DNA of 64,000 nucleotides from G963677485 sp942492855 (GTDB lineage Bacteria; Armatimonadota; HRBIN16). Every line of letters begins with the position of its first letter. The first letter of the stretch is position 1. The DNA lies in assembly GCA_942492855.1 (NCBI GenBank), contig OW818647.1, forward strand, positions 186,001 through 250,000, written 5' to 3'. Shown piece by piece: positions 1 through 8,779 of this stretch. The notes under the pieces are model-generated. The model made no database searches. It saw only the letters and a list, made by a program, of their open reading frames with translations, and had not been told where the DNA came from. Position numbers and translations under genes: made by a program.

Positions 1-2
1 GG

Positions 3-113
3 CCTTGTAAACCAATCAACTGCGGAAGTTTAGCTAGCGGAGAAATCCGTGATGATATTCCTGTGACAGCCAGAATTGTAGATGTTCCATCAAGACAGGC
101 CCATGCAGAGTAA
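3..113 (+). CDS. C-terminal fragment of an unidentified protein, cut by window start
   Basis: The third forward frame is open from the window edge to a TAA at 111-113, giving 36 residues that end in PSRQAHAE. The composition looks protein-like (no low complexity, mixed polar and hydrophobic residues), and it would converge on the lipoprotein gene that follows on the other strand. A 36-codon open frame can occur by chance, no family is recognisable, and the start lies outside the window. Treat it as a tentative 3' end of a gene. Confidence 0.35.
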   Translation, partial: PCKPINCGSLASGEIRDDIPVTARIVDVPSRQAHAE

Positions 114-153
114 CTCCGCATGAGCCTGATGATTTGTGGCGAAGGGTTTCAAC

Positions 154-1800
154 TTATTGTTCTGGCGCCGGGTATATCCTCTTCAGCTCACCACCGGCTA
201 ATGAATCGGTGTATACACCCCACACGCCGTCTTTCAACGCGGTGAAGCAATAGTTATATCCATAGAAGGGACTGCTAGCCACAACATACACCGTGGTGAA
301 CATATCTCGGGAGTATGGGTAGCTCACATTCTTGGTCTCTACATCCACGATCATCACATCGCGGATGCCGCCATTCACAGGAACAGACCGATGGCTTGCC
401 GTTGTCAACACTTTATTGGTGTTAGCGGCAAAGCATGGACCATGGAAAACATGCCCATATGTGCCATCACCGGCAATGCTGACAGGGTTGCTACCGTCTG
501 CGTTTTTCACCCACAACCAGCCATTTCCGTTGTATGCCTCCACATAGGTCAACATAGCATTGATTCCACCGGTAGCGGGGAAGTAGTTGGGCTGTTCCTC
601 GGATTGTGTGTTGTTGGGTATGTGGGTCATCTCACCACCGCCGATTGGGATGGTGTACATCTGCGCCGGTTGACTGTTACCAAGAGACTTCTCAAACAGC
701 ACTGTGTTGTCATTCATGAACACAGGATGGCCTGATCGAGGGCCAACCAGTTCCGTTCTACTTCCTGAACCGTCAGAGTTCATCTTCATGATGTGACAGG
801 TCGCCCAAAAATCGCCTGAAATTTCTTCATATACGATGGTGCGATAATCGGATGAGATGTCAAACCATTGTATGCGTGCACCAACACTGACGAACTTCCC
901 GAATTCCGAACCATCGGGCTTCACGCGATAGATATCCATGTTGCCAGTTGATCCAGCGGCGAAAAATATCCAATCGCCTAACCCCGAATTCGCACGCCAT
1001 AAAATGCAGTCCATCACAGCGAGGACTGGAGTGGTAGATCGCACGGTGACCGTGACCCATGGCGACACCATACCATCCATAGACACACGCACAGTGGGAC
1101 TGCCTGCTGCCAGGCCATATGCCTGACCGTCTTGGAAGCGCAGCATCTCTGGCAGTATAGGACGTGCTCCGGCAATTCCCACTTCCGGTGGTCCGACCTC
1201 CCATTTGACCGATCCCGGGGTGACAGCCACAGCCGCGCCTGCTGCATCACGGGCGATAAAGGCGAGCGCCTTGTGCTCACCAACGGCGATCGTCTGCTGG
1301 TTCTGCACTTCAAGGCTCTTGACCACCTGGTTGAGACTGATGGTGTCCAATCCCGTGCCGTCTTCTTTCAGGTCAAAGATAATGGAAGCATTGGCCACCG
1401 CAGACCCAGTATTATTTGCCTCACTGGTAAAGTCGACGACTACCCTCCACCTTCGTACGGGCACTTTGTCTGGCGATACCCAATGCTGTAGATACGCACC
1501 AGGGGCCGCCTGGCGGTTGATGATCCACTGGAATGATGGTTGTTCTTGTATTGTGTTCATGTCTAGAACCGGATTGTGACTATCAGCCGGAAGATCATGA
1601 TCGGTTTGCAGGAGTGTTACGGGATAGAGGGAGATTTTGCAGCTCAGAGCAGCAGCCGGCGCCTGTATCGCACGGCCTCTTTCCGCCCAGTAGATGTCTA
1701 CACGAAAGTTAGTGTCGGGGGTGACACTGTTGCCCCCGCAGCCGAAGAGTAGCGTGAGAAAGAATAGCGATATTGCGACGATAATCCATTTGGCACGCAT
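154..1800 (-). CDS. Secreted lipoprotein with TolB-like beta-propeller
   Basis: The protein is 548 residues. I start it at the ATG at 1800, preceded by AAGGAG about 11 nt upstream, rather than at the ATG 13 codons earlier. The N-terminus is MRAKWIIV followed by a hydrophobic stretch and LLFGC, a lipobox, so the mature protein should be membrane-anchored outside the cytoplasm. Residues from about 60 to 250 look like Ig-like or bacterial cell-surface beta domains. The C-terminal half has repeated blades of the TolB/PD40 type (IYRVKPDGSEFGKF, CHIMKMNSDGSGSRT, LWVKNADGSNPVSI). Such propellers usually mediate protein or carbohydrate contacts. No enzymatic motif is visible. It is monocistronic as far as can be seen. 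Confidence 0.8.
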   Translation of the reverse strand: MRAKWIIVAISLFFLTLLFGCGGNSVTPDTNFRVDIYWAERGRAIQAPAAALSCKISLYPVTLLQTDHDLPADSHNPVLDMNTIQEQPSFQWIINRQAAPGAYLQHWVSPDKVPVRRWRVVVDFTSEANNTGSAVANASIIFDLKEDGTGLDTISLNQVVKSLEVQNQQTIAVGEHKALAFIARDAAGAAVAVTPGSVKWEVGPPEVGIAGARPILPEMLRFQDGQAYGLAAGSPTVRVSMDGMVSPWVTVTVRSTTPVLAVMDCILWRANSGLGDWIFFAAGSTGNMDIYRVKPDGSEFGKFVSVGARIQWFDISSDYRTIVYEEISGDFWATCHIMKMNSDGSGSRTELVGPRSGHPVFMNDNTVLFEKSLGNSQPAQMYTIPIGGGEMTHIPNNTQSEEQPNYFPATGGINAMLTYVEAYNGNGWLWVKNADGSNPVSIAGDGTYGHVFHGPCFAANTNKVLTTASHRSVPVNGGIRDVMIVDVETKNVSYPYSRDMFTTVYVVASSPFYGYNYCFTALKDGVWGVYTDSLAGGELKRIYPAPEQ

Positions 1801-1992
1801 AGCAGTTTGTTCTCCTTCATGCCTAGTTGAATTGTTCACCCGTCTTGTGCAACTTCTGGCTGGTGATGCCCTAATTATAGCATGTGGTATCTAGAATATG
1901 GTGTGTTTTGCGGGATGTTTTTGGGGAAAGAGGAAAACTAAAGTGCTATTTCCAGAGGGGTAACAGGAGTGATGCTTTCGTAGCGTTTTCTT

Positions 1993-2217
1993 TTAGTAGA
2001 GATTCTCATGCCGTGGTGCCTCATCTGATATGGAAAGACCTGTAATCGCGGATTGCTTCATGCGGTCCCATGCTTGTTTGGCAGCCTCTGGATCCCAGGG
2101 TAGATGGACAGGCATCTGCCTCAGAGATAACTCTAATGGCTCATTGACAGGCAAGTCAACTGGTTGGTCAGGGATGATTGCCTTCCCATCAAAGTGTGCT
2201 CGTATTGTGATGGACAT
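1993..2217 (-). CDS. AF2212-like (DUF104) antitoxin-type small protein
   Basis: This 74-residue protein starts at the ATG at 2217 behind a strong GGAGGTGAG site; a longer frame exists but lacks a ribosome site. The N-terminal half (ITIRAHFDGKAIIPDQPVDLP...LELSL) matches the AF2212/DUF104 beta-barrel family, whose members are usually antitoxins of PIN-domain RNases. The C-terminal half is a short linker with WDPEAAKQAWDRM, typical of the toxin-binding tail. No PIN gene lies next to it on either side, so it is an orphan antitoxin here, or part of a pair that has lost its toxin. A small regulatory or DNA-binding role cannot be excluded. Confidence 0.75.
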   Translation of the reverse strand: MSITIRAHFDGKAIIPDQPVDLPVNEPLELSLRQMPVHLPWDPEAAKQAWDRMKQSAITGLSISDEAPRHENLY

Positions 2218-2330
2218 ATCTCTCACCTCCGTCATCATTATGACATATGATGCAGCCGAGAATACCTTTAATGTCAAACACAAGCAACCACCTGTGCTGG
2301 CACGGCAGCCTACGCAGTAACTGATACAGT

Positions 2331-2415
2331 CGTAGGGGCGCCCATTGTGGGCGCCCCTGATCGTTGTTCATTCGATGGTTTTTGTTTTAGGGCGCCCACA
2401 AAGGGCGCCCCTACG
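2331..2415. repeat. 85-bp MITE-like palindromic element
   Basis: The element has near-perfect terminal inverted repeats of about 26 bp. It begins CGTAGGGGCGCCCATTGTGG, and the complement of its end is CGTAGGGGCGCCCTTTGTGG. The first arm also folds on itself (AGGGGCGCCCA, loop TTG, TGGGCGCCCCT at 2334-2358). Single-arm relatives occur at 8421-8447, 44156-44178 and 48494-48519. It lies in the gap between a secreted hydrolase gene and the antitoxin gene and has no coding capacity. Confidence 0.75.
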
Positions 2416-2424
2416 GCCATTCGC

Positions 2425-3618
2425 CTACTTGACCGTAATGAACAGCTCGCCCAAACCGATCTCTGAGTAGAAAATCTCGGGGGCCACCGGCGTCTCTGCG
2501 CAGGTGCCGCCGTAAAGCACACGGTAGGTATTCTTAGCAGTCTTCTGCAACTCGCCGGTGCCGTCGATTGTGCTCATTCCCAGGAAATAGCAGTTCTTAA
2601 AAGCCTTGGGGTCATTGCTGCCCGCCAGAAGCACAGGGCCGTCCCCACCGTCCATCTGCCAGTTCAACCCGTCCCGTGAAACCTGCATGCTGGGCACAGT
2701 ACGGCCAGTCTTATCGCCGGTGAAAGTCACTCGCAGGAATAGCGGGGCACCACCCACATTTCGGATGTAGCCAATCTGGTTACCAAGCTGGGCCAACCCT
2801 GCTGGACCCTCATGGTTCCGCCAGTCAAATGTGTAAGGATCAGCGGAGCGGATACGGAAATACCCGGTCCATCCTGTCTTGCGGTTCACGCCCACGTACA
2901 TCCAAAACGGCTTGCCGTCCTTGTCCCAAGGCACATATATCACCTCTTGGTGATGCAAGGCCGTGGTCTCGGGTTCGTCAAGGTTCACCACCACGCCACG
3001 GGTTTTGCTCTGCAGCTCCCAGTTGTCGCCGTCTTTACTGGTGAACAACACGATGCGGTCTACACCACGTGGTTCCAATTCACCGGGTAGGGCCGGGCCA
3101 TCCATACCTTGAATCTGGGCGTACATATAGTAGGTGCCCTTCACACGCATCACTTCGGCTTCCAGGCAGTTGCTGGCGTTCCAGACCTCCGGGTTGCCTG
3201 TTTCGGCTGGGAAGTAGAACTCGGGTCGGTCTTTGTTCATCTTCCAGGTAAATGGTGCTCCGGTTTTGCTTTGGTGCTGCAGCACATGGTCACCGTCGGC
3301 GTTCTTCACACCCCTACGCAGCCAGCGTCCGCCTGTATACATTCTGTACATACCCTTGGCGGAGTCCCAGATGATATGCACGCTGTAGTCGTAAGCCGGT
3401 GCACCGTCGGTGGTGGGCCTGTCGATGGCGCTGTTATGCCCAAAAAAGCGGCTCTTATAGCTGACCTTCAGGTTATCAAGCGCCTTATAGACCAGTGTCT
3501 GCTCCTTGAAGGCAGGTGTCTTCTGAGCGATACTCTTGGGCTGCTTCGGAGCAGCACTAAGGCATGTGGAGGCAAGCAGAAGTCCGCATGCCGTAAGACG
3601 AACGATTTTTGATGTCAT
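2425..3618 (-). CDS. Secreted GH43/GH32-like beta-propeller protein
   Basis: This is a 397-residue protein. I start it at the ATG at 3618, where MTSKIVRLTACGLLLASTCLSAAP is a clear signal peptide and AGAGAGGG lies just upstream. The mature part has the character of a five-bladed propeller glycosidase: repeated phrases pairing an observation with a date or price-like readout, such as MYRMYTGGRWLR, GTYYMYAQIQG, VLFTSKDGDNWEL, QVSRDGLNWQMDGG and YRVLYGGT. Similar proteins belong to GH32/GH43/GH130-type propellers. I cannot point to a catalytic triad with certainty. Its start follows the MFS stop by two bases, so the two are one operon, probably uptake plus release of a sugar. Confidence 0.7.
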   Translation of the reverse strand: MTSKIVRLTACGLLLASTCLSAAPKQPKSIAQKTPAFKEQTLVYKALDNLKVSYKSRFFGHNSAIDRPTTDGAPAYDYSVHIIWDSAKGMYRMYTGGRWLRRGVKNADGDHVLQHQSKTGAPFTWKMNKDRPEFYFPAETGNPEVWNASNCLEAEVMRVKGTYYMYAQIQGMDGPALPGELEPRGVDRIVLFTSKDGDNWELQSKTRGVVVNLDEPETTALHHQEVIYVPWDKDGKPFWMYVGVNRKTGWTGYFRIRSADPYTFDWRNHEGPAGLAQLGNQIGYIRNVGGAPLFLRVTFTGDKTGRTVPSMQVSRDGLNWQMDGGDGPVLLAGSNDPKAFKNCYFLGMSTIDGTGELQKTAKNTYRVLYGGTCAETPVAPEIFYSEIGLGELFITVK

Positions 3619-3620
3619 AT

Positions 3621-4826
3621 CTACCCTCTCTTTTTCCAGAACGACAGGTGGGTAGCGAGGGTGTACATCGCCATCCCACCGCATATAATCACGGTGATAC
3701 CAAGTATCCCAGGTGCCATCACCTTCCATATTAACTCTTGTTGTGCAAAAAGACTTCCGCAGCCCACGCACAGAGCTCCTATGCCAATACCCAGCCCAAT
3801 GACCGACTCATGACCACCGCCATGCTCTCCCTTAGTCTCGCTCCCCGCCATGCTGTAGAACAGACTGGCCTGATACCCCATGGCCAAGCAGAAGCCCAGA
3901 ATGACTTGCCCGATGACATGTACGTAGATATTAGGGGCCAGCATCATGATCAAGAGAGCGACCGCCAGGCCAAAATAGCTGCTGAGCAGCATCGGCACAT
4001 GATAGCACCAACCCTTCCATCGTCCAAACAGAACAAAACAGGACAGACGCACCAGGAAAAACACACTCAGGAACATCGAACTGGTCTCAAGGTTAAGGTT
4101 CATCTTGTTAGCGAACTGCGGCGTCAGCAGAGCACAGATGGTCAGAATGACATATCCCATCGGGTTGAATATCCATCCCAGCCGTCTGAATATCTTCCTA
4201 TCCTTCGCGGTCAGCCGATACCCGTCATTTGTCTCCACAGGGTGCTGCGTATCTGGGATCTGCAGGAACTTCTTCATAAACACAACAGACAACACCAGAG
4301 CCAGGATACACATCAGCGCGGGTACTCCAAACAGCCCTCGCGCGGCGAATTCAGGCCCACCGAGAGACGCCAGTTGGCTGGTGAAGAAGAATGCTACCGC
4401 TGAACCACCAGCCCATCCCAGGTTGTACTTCAGCACATTCCGCTGCACGCCATGGTTATCTTCGCCGCGCATCAAAGTAGATTCAGTGGCTGGCCAGATG
4501 AAGTTAGGGAATATGCCGGTCAGTAGTAAAGCGAGATTAAGGTTCCAGCCCGCCGGGGCGAATATCCCCACGAGCGCCGCCAGTAGCGTACCAGCCAATC
4601 CCAGGTTCAAGCTGCGGTCGGCCCCGTACTTTTCAACGAATTTCCCGCCGTAGACGGCCGATATAGCGATCCCGATCCCAAACGCCATCTGCCAGACGGA
4701 CATCTGCCAGATGGTCCACTGATGCTGTTCTGCGTAGTAGGGTTGTCCATACATCATCAGCGTTGTGGCGATATTAACGAAAAATCCTATGGCTGTGATC
4801 AACCATTTAGAGGGTGTTTTATGCAT
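3621..4826 (-). CDS. Major facilitator superfamily transporter
   Basis: This 401-residue inner-membrane protein has about twelve hydrophobic segments and the MFS-type loop between helices 2 and 3 (GGKFVEKYGADRSLN). Its distribution of helices and charged loops fits a sugar or organic-solute permease. It is the promoter-proximal gene of a two-gene operon with the secreted propeller hydrolase, so its substrate may be a product of that enzyme. The start at 4826 is supported by AGGAAG about 14 nt upstream. It is divergent from tldD, and an inverted repeat at 4871-4899 lies between them. Confidence 0.85.
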   Translation of the reverse strand: MHKTPSKWLITAIGFFVNIATTLMMYGQPYYAEQHQWTIWQMSVWQMAFGIGIAISAVYGGKFVEKYGADRSLNLGLAGTLLAALVGIFAPAGWNLNLALLLTGIFPNFIWPATESTLMRGEDNHGVQRNVLKYNLGWAGGSAVAFFFTSQLASLGGPEFAARGLFGVPALMCILALVLSVVFMKKFLQIPDTQHPVETNDGYRLTAKDRKIFRRLGWIFNPMGYVILTICALLTPQFANKMNLNLETSSMFLSVFFLVRLSCFVLFGRWKGWCYHVPMLLSSYFGLAVALLIMMLAPNIYVHVIGQVILGFCLAMGYQASLFYSMAGSETKGEHGGGHESVIGLGIGIGALCVGCGSLFAQQELIWKVMAPGILGITVIICGGMAMYTLATHLSFWKKRG

Positions 4827-4870
4827 ATGTGTGATGTTTGCTTCCTTTCGAGATTCAGTTGTTACCTTGT

Positions 4871-4899
4871 GTCAGTATACAGAATTGCCATATACTGAC
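4871..4899. promoter_or_regulatory. Inverted repeat in divergent promoter region (candidate operator)
   Basis: GTCAGTATA at 4871-4879 and TATACTGAC at 4891-4899 form a perfect 9-bp inverted repeat separated by 11 nt. It sits in the 125-bp gap between the divergent MFS and tldD genes, where a dimeric repressor could control either side. No regulator gene is adjacent. Confidence 0.45.
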
Positions 4900-4951
4900 G
4901 TTGAGACAGCATTCATGACATACGTTTACGTTAAGGAGTCTCACCGAATTT

Positions 4952-6391
4952 ATGAGAGACCTGGCCAAACTGGCTCTAGATCATGCCCAACAAATGGGTG
5001 CTTCCTATGCAGATGCCCGAATTATGAGCATCCACAAGCAGTCCATCAACTGTGAAGATGAACGGCTCAGCTCAGCATCTGAAGCGACTGATACTGGCAT
5101 TGGTATACGAGTGATCTGCCAGGGAAGCTGGGGATTTGGCTCTACCAACATCATGACACCAGATGGTGTTCAGGCTGCCGCAGCTCAAGCCGTGGCGTTG
5201 GCCAAAGCCACCGCAGGTATGAGGCAGTCGCCGGTAAAGCTGGCACCCGAGGCCGCGCACAACATCTATTTTGAAGGCCCCTGTCAGATTGACCCCTTCA
5301 ACATCCCTGTATCTGACAAGGCTGATCTGCTCATCGGCGTGAATAGACTGCTGCTGAGCTACCCAAAGATCAAACGGGCCACCGCCTTCATGAGTTTCGT
5401 GCGTGAACAGCGCATCCTGCTCACATCGGAAGGTTCCGACCTGGAGAGCCGCGTCACCATCAGTGCTTGCGGATATACCGCCACTGCGGTGGGAGATGGC
5501 GATGCGCAGACACGCACTTACGCCCCTGCTCCCATGTCCGCTGGATATGAGAACATACTGAATGCCGACCTGGTTGGCCATACTCAGCACATCGCCGAAG
5601 AGGCACTAGAGCACCTCATGGCCCCAGACTGTGATGATGGTCCGACGGATTTAATCCTTGACCCCTACCATCTCTCCCTCACTATGCACGAATCGGTCGG
5701 CCATGCCACGGAACTAGACCGCATTCTTGGTTACGAAGAGAGCCTGGCGGGTCGTAGCTTTGCCACGGTAGACAAGCTGGGTAAGCTGCAGTATGGGTCA
5801 CCTTTAGTGAATTTCGTCGCCGACGGCAATCTGCTGGGCGGCCTGGCCAGCCACGGGTTTGATGACGACGGCGTGCCCGCCCAGACCTATCACATCATCA
5901 AAGATGGTATCTACAGTAATGTCAGCATGGGCCGCGAGGTAGCTGCCGAGATGGGCTGGGAAAACAGCCTGGGCAGTTGCCGCGCAGACCACTGGAGCAG
6001 CATCCCAATAGTGCGCATCCCTAACCTTAGTTTGATGCCTGGTCCCACGCCTCTGGCGTTGGAGGACTTGATCGCCGACACTCGAAATGGCATCTACATA
6101 GAAGGTATGGGAAGCTTCAGCATAGACCAGATGCGCCAGAATTTCCAGTTCGGCGGCGATGCGTTCTGGAAGATCAAGAACGGCCGGCTGGTTGGGATGT
6201 TAAAGAATGTCACCTACCAAAGCATCACCGAGCCGTTTTGGAACAGTTGCGACGCCATCTGCGACCAGCGATTCTGGGTGCCGAATGGTGTGTTGAACTG
6301 CGGCAAAGGCGATCCGATGCAGATAGCCCGCATGACCCACGGAGCAGCTCCCGCCCGATTCAGGCAAGTCAACGTCAGACGAGCGAGGTAA
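4952..6391 (+). CDS. tldD: TldD-family metalloprotease
   Basis: The 479-residue protein is a full-length TldD/PmbA-family member. The zinc site HExxxH is present as HESVGH at residues 246-251, followed by ELDR. A C-terminal NCGKG supplies the Cys expected as the third metal ligand in TldD. In the family, TldD works with TldE (PmbA) as a cytoplasmic heterodimeric protease that trims peptides such as modified precursor peptides. No tldE lies in the window, so the partner must be elsewhere or this subunit works alone. AAGGAG lies 13 nt before the ATG. The next gene starts 6 nt after its stop. Confidence 0.92.
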   Translation: MRDLAKLALDHAQQMGASYADARIMSIHKQSINCEDERLSSASEATDTGIGIRVICQGSWGFGSTNIMTPDGVQAAAAQAVALAKATAGMRQSPVKLAPEAAHNIYFEGPCQIDPFNIPVSDKADLLIGVNRLLLSYPKIKRATAFMSFVREQRILLTSEGSDLESRVTISACGYTATAVGDGDAQTRTYAPAPMSAGYENILNADLVGHTQHIAEEALEHLMAPDCDDGPTDLILDPYHLSLTMHESVGHATELDRILGYEESLAGRSFATVDKLGKLQYGSPLVNFVADGNLLGGLASHGFDDDGVPAQTYHIIKDGIYSNVSMGREVAAEMGWENSLGSCRADHWSSIPIVRIPNLSLMPGPTPLALEDLIADTRNGIYIEGMGSFSIDQMRQNFQFGGDAFWKIKNGRLVGMLKNVTYQSITEPFWNSCDAICDQRFWVPNGVLNCGKGDPMQIARMTHGAAPARFRQVNVRRAR

Positions 6392-6397
6392 TACGCG

Positions 6398-8329
6398 ATG
6401 CCCAACACAGATTCGGAATTTCATCTTCGGCTGATCACTGGACTTAAAACAGCAGCAGAACTGTCCACAGGTGACTACACGCCCGAGCAGGCTCTTCGCG
6501 GGCTGATGCAGGTAGCTTGCGACATCACACAAGCCAGCAGTGGTGCTATTGGTCTACTGGAAGACGAAGGGACCACCCTGCACATCGCCGCTGCGGCTGG
6601 TGAGAACGGCGAAAATGTATTAGGCATGCGCACCCGACTGCAAGACAGCATCATGAGCAGTGTTTTTGACAGTGACGGACACGCCCAGGAGCTTCCCGAA
6701 AGCACACAATCCACCGCGGTACGCCCGTTAGTCTGCCAAAATGTGTTCGTAGGCGCGGTGGTGGTGATGAGCCGCACCGGCGGCAGCCGTTTCAGCGAAA
6801 ATGACCTGGATGCACTGCAGATGCTGACGGCGTTCATCGTCAGCGTAACCAGTCGCGCCCAACTCCAGCGCACCTCCATCAAGCAAAAAGCCCAACTGGA
6901 AGTCGTCTACGAGGCCACACGGCAGCTCTCTTCAATGGATATCACCCGACAGTTGGATGGTCTGGTAGAGACCGTCTCCAGGCATCTTGAGCAGAACTAT
7001 ACAGCTCTATTCCTGCTGATGGACGAAGATGACACACGTCTGCTCTACATCGCCGCGGAACGCGGGCTTGATGGCGACCAGCGCGAGGTTAGCCTGGATG
7101 CCAACTCTCCCTTCATCGCACAACTGATGCAGGATCGCCAACCCGTGATCTACAACGATGTGGCTGCTGACCATATCGACCCCATCATTGCTGGCACTAT
7201 GACAGGATCGATGATGCTGGCCCCTATCTACAGCACCCACGCGCTGGGTCTGCTGGTGGTCGGTTCGGCAGGCCGTAACGCCTACTCGCATGAAGATGGC
7301 GAGTTGATCTCTACCGTGTTGCAACAGGCAGGGCTTGCGCTGGAAAACGCCATGAACTACGACGAGCTGCAGCGTCGTGAGGTCACCGTGCGCTCGCTTT
7401 ACGAGCTCTCCGATAAACTCAGCCTGACCTGGCAGCTCGATGAGGCTCTGAGCCTGATCGCGAGCTATACTCAGCAGATGCTGTCTGCAGACCGTTGTGC
7501 GGTGCTGCTTCTGGACAAAGAGAGCAGCAAACTGACACTGGCACAAAGCAAGAACATCCCTGAAGGGGTGTTTCCGGCCAGTATCACACTGAAAAATGAC
7601 GGAATGCTGGCGAATGTGGTTGAGGAACTGACACCGCGTGTCATCACTGATCTGTCCAGTGATCCTGACCAGTTGAGCTCCCTGACAGGCATCACATGCA
7701 GTATCTGTGCGCTGCCCATCACCTTCCGTAACGAGGTGCTGGGTGTGATACTGGTTTCATCAGATATGCGGCGCGAGTTTTCCGACCGAGACATTACTAC
7801 CTTATACATCATCGCCAATCACGCTGCGGTGGCCGTTGATAACGCGCGCAAACTGGAAGAAGAGCACCGCAAGTCAGAGGATATGCGGCGTTACTTTATG
7901 CGCGCCGCGAACACCGTGCGCAGTCTGCGGAAATCTGAGGCCCCCCGCCTCACCGCCAGCTTCGCCTGCGATGTCACCGACGCCAGTTGCGCCATCTACT
8001 TCCGCAGCTCACATGACGGTTGCCAGATCATCGCCACCGCAGGTGAAGCCGCCGCCAGCCTCGAAAACAAGCGGGTTGATGCCGCCCATGTGCAATGGGT
8101 GCTACGCAATCAGCGACACCTGCTGGTGAACGACATGCGTTCCGACGCCCGCTTCCAGAGCGACCCCATGCTCCTGCACAACAAGATGCTGAGCTGCTTG
8201 ATTGCCCCGCTGGAACTTGGCAGCGAAACCGGCGTGCTGGCGCTCTACTCGGATAGCACCCGCGCCTTTCGCCGGCGCGATGTGGAGATCGTCAACACCA
8301 TCGCGGAGTTGATTAAGCCCCGGCTGTAG
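6398..8329 (+). CDS. Multi-GAF-domain protein without output domain
   Basis: This 643-residue soluble protein appears to consist of four consecutive GAF domains, at about residues 10-160, 175-310, 330-480 and 500-640. Each shows the family's shape: a helix with ALxxL, a CAIxLLDE-type strand (for example CAVLLLDKESSKL), a loop ending in P, and a final hydrophobic strand plus AVAVDNARKLEEE-like helix. No histidine kinase, GGDEF, phosphatase or DNA-binding domain is attached. It could bind small ligands or act as a scaffold for a separate output protein. GAGG precedes the ATG. The 6-nt gap from tldD implies co-transcription, though the functional link is unclear. Confidence 0.8.
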   Translation: MPNTDSEFHLRLITGLKTAAELSTGDYTPEQALRGLMQVACDITQASSGAIGLLEDEGTTLHIAAAAGENGENVLGMRTRLQDSIMSSVFDSDGHAQELPESTQSTAVRPLVCQNVFVGAVVVMSRTGGSRFSENDLDALQMLTAFIVSVTSRAQLQRTSIKQKAQLEVVYEATRQLSSMDITRQLDGLVETVSRHLEQNYTALFLLMDEDDTRLLYIAAERGLDGDQREVSLDANSPFIAQLMQDRQPVIYNDVAADHIDPIIAGTMTGSMMLAPIYSTHALGLLVVGSAGRNAYSHEDGELISTVLQQAGLALENAMNYDELQRREVTVRSLYELSDKLSLTWQLDEALSLIASYTQQMLSADRCAVLLLDKESSKLTLAQSKNIPEGVFPASITLKNDGMLANVVEELTPRVITDLSSDPDQLSSLTGITCSICALPITFRNEVLGVILVSSDMRREFSDRDITTLYIIANHAAVAVDNARKLEEEHRKSEDMRRYFMRAANTVRSLRKSEAPRLTASFACDVTDASCAIYFRSSHDGCQIIATAGEAAASLENKRVDAAHVQWVLRNQRHLLVNDMRSDARFQSDPMLLHNKMLSCLIAPLELGSETGVLALYSDSTRAFRRRDVEIVNTIAELIKPRL

Positions 8330-8386
8330 GCCAATCCTGCGGTGGTGGGGATGGTCACCTGCGATGTAGACGATCAGCACCGAGTC

Positions 8387-8666
8387 GACGGGTTCCATCG
8401 CCCCAGGGGGCTCCATCACCCAGGGCGAACGCCGTTCGCCCCTACGACTGCGGACGCCCCAGCGCCCGCTTGCGGGCTGCAAATGCCTAGACGCGCGGTG
8501 AGGGAACCCCGTTTGGGACGCCAGTCCCTTGGGGTGACTAAACCCGCGGCAGCGTGGGTGACCAGCTCCGATCCACACCACCTGCCCCGCGTCGACGGGT
8601 TCGGCTATCCGCCAGACCGGCGCGGTCTTGAGCTTTCCGTAGTTGTTAGCTTACCGTCAGACCGCC
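8387..8666. repeat. Composite intergenic repeat region
   Basis: The 450-bp gap after the GAF gene is made mostly of repeat modules. The segment at 8421-8447 is a hairpin ending in CCCCTACG. The segment at 8462-8563 (GCGCCCGCTTGCGGGCTGC ... GAGGGAACCCCGT ... GGACGCCAGTCC ... GGGGTGAC) recurs at 60758-60854 with most bases conserved. The segment 8603-8627 recurs inverted at 41215-41258. All contain short GC-rich stems, as in REP-type elements. No coding sequence is seen here. Confidence 0.7.
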
Positions 8667-8703
8667 CCGGACATAACCTCATGGGCTGCGACTTTCGTAG
8701 TGA

Positions 8704-8733
8704 TTGACTTACCACCTTTATCGATGTTACATT
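8704..8733 (+). promoter_or_regulatory. Candidate sigma-70 promoter for the metallophosphoesterase gene
   Basis: TTGACT at 8704-8709 and TACATT at 8728-8733 are separated by 18 nt, about 47 nt before the start codon at 8780. The match to the -35/-10 consensus is fair; there is no other support. Confidence 0.4.
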
Positions 8734-8779
8734 CCACTTGTATGCATAATCGTGACAAACCAAGCTCAAGGGGTATGTG

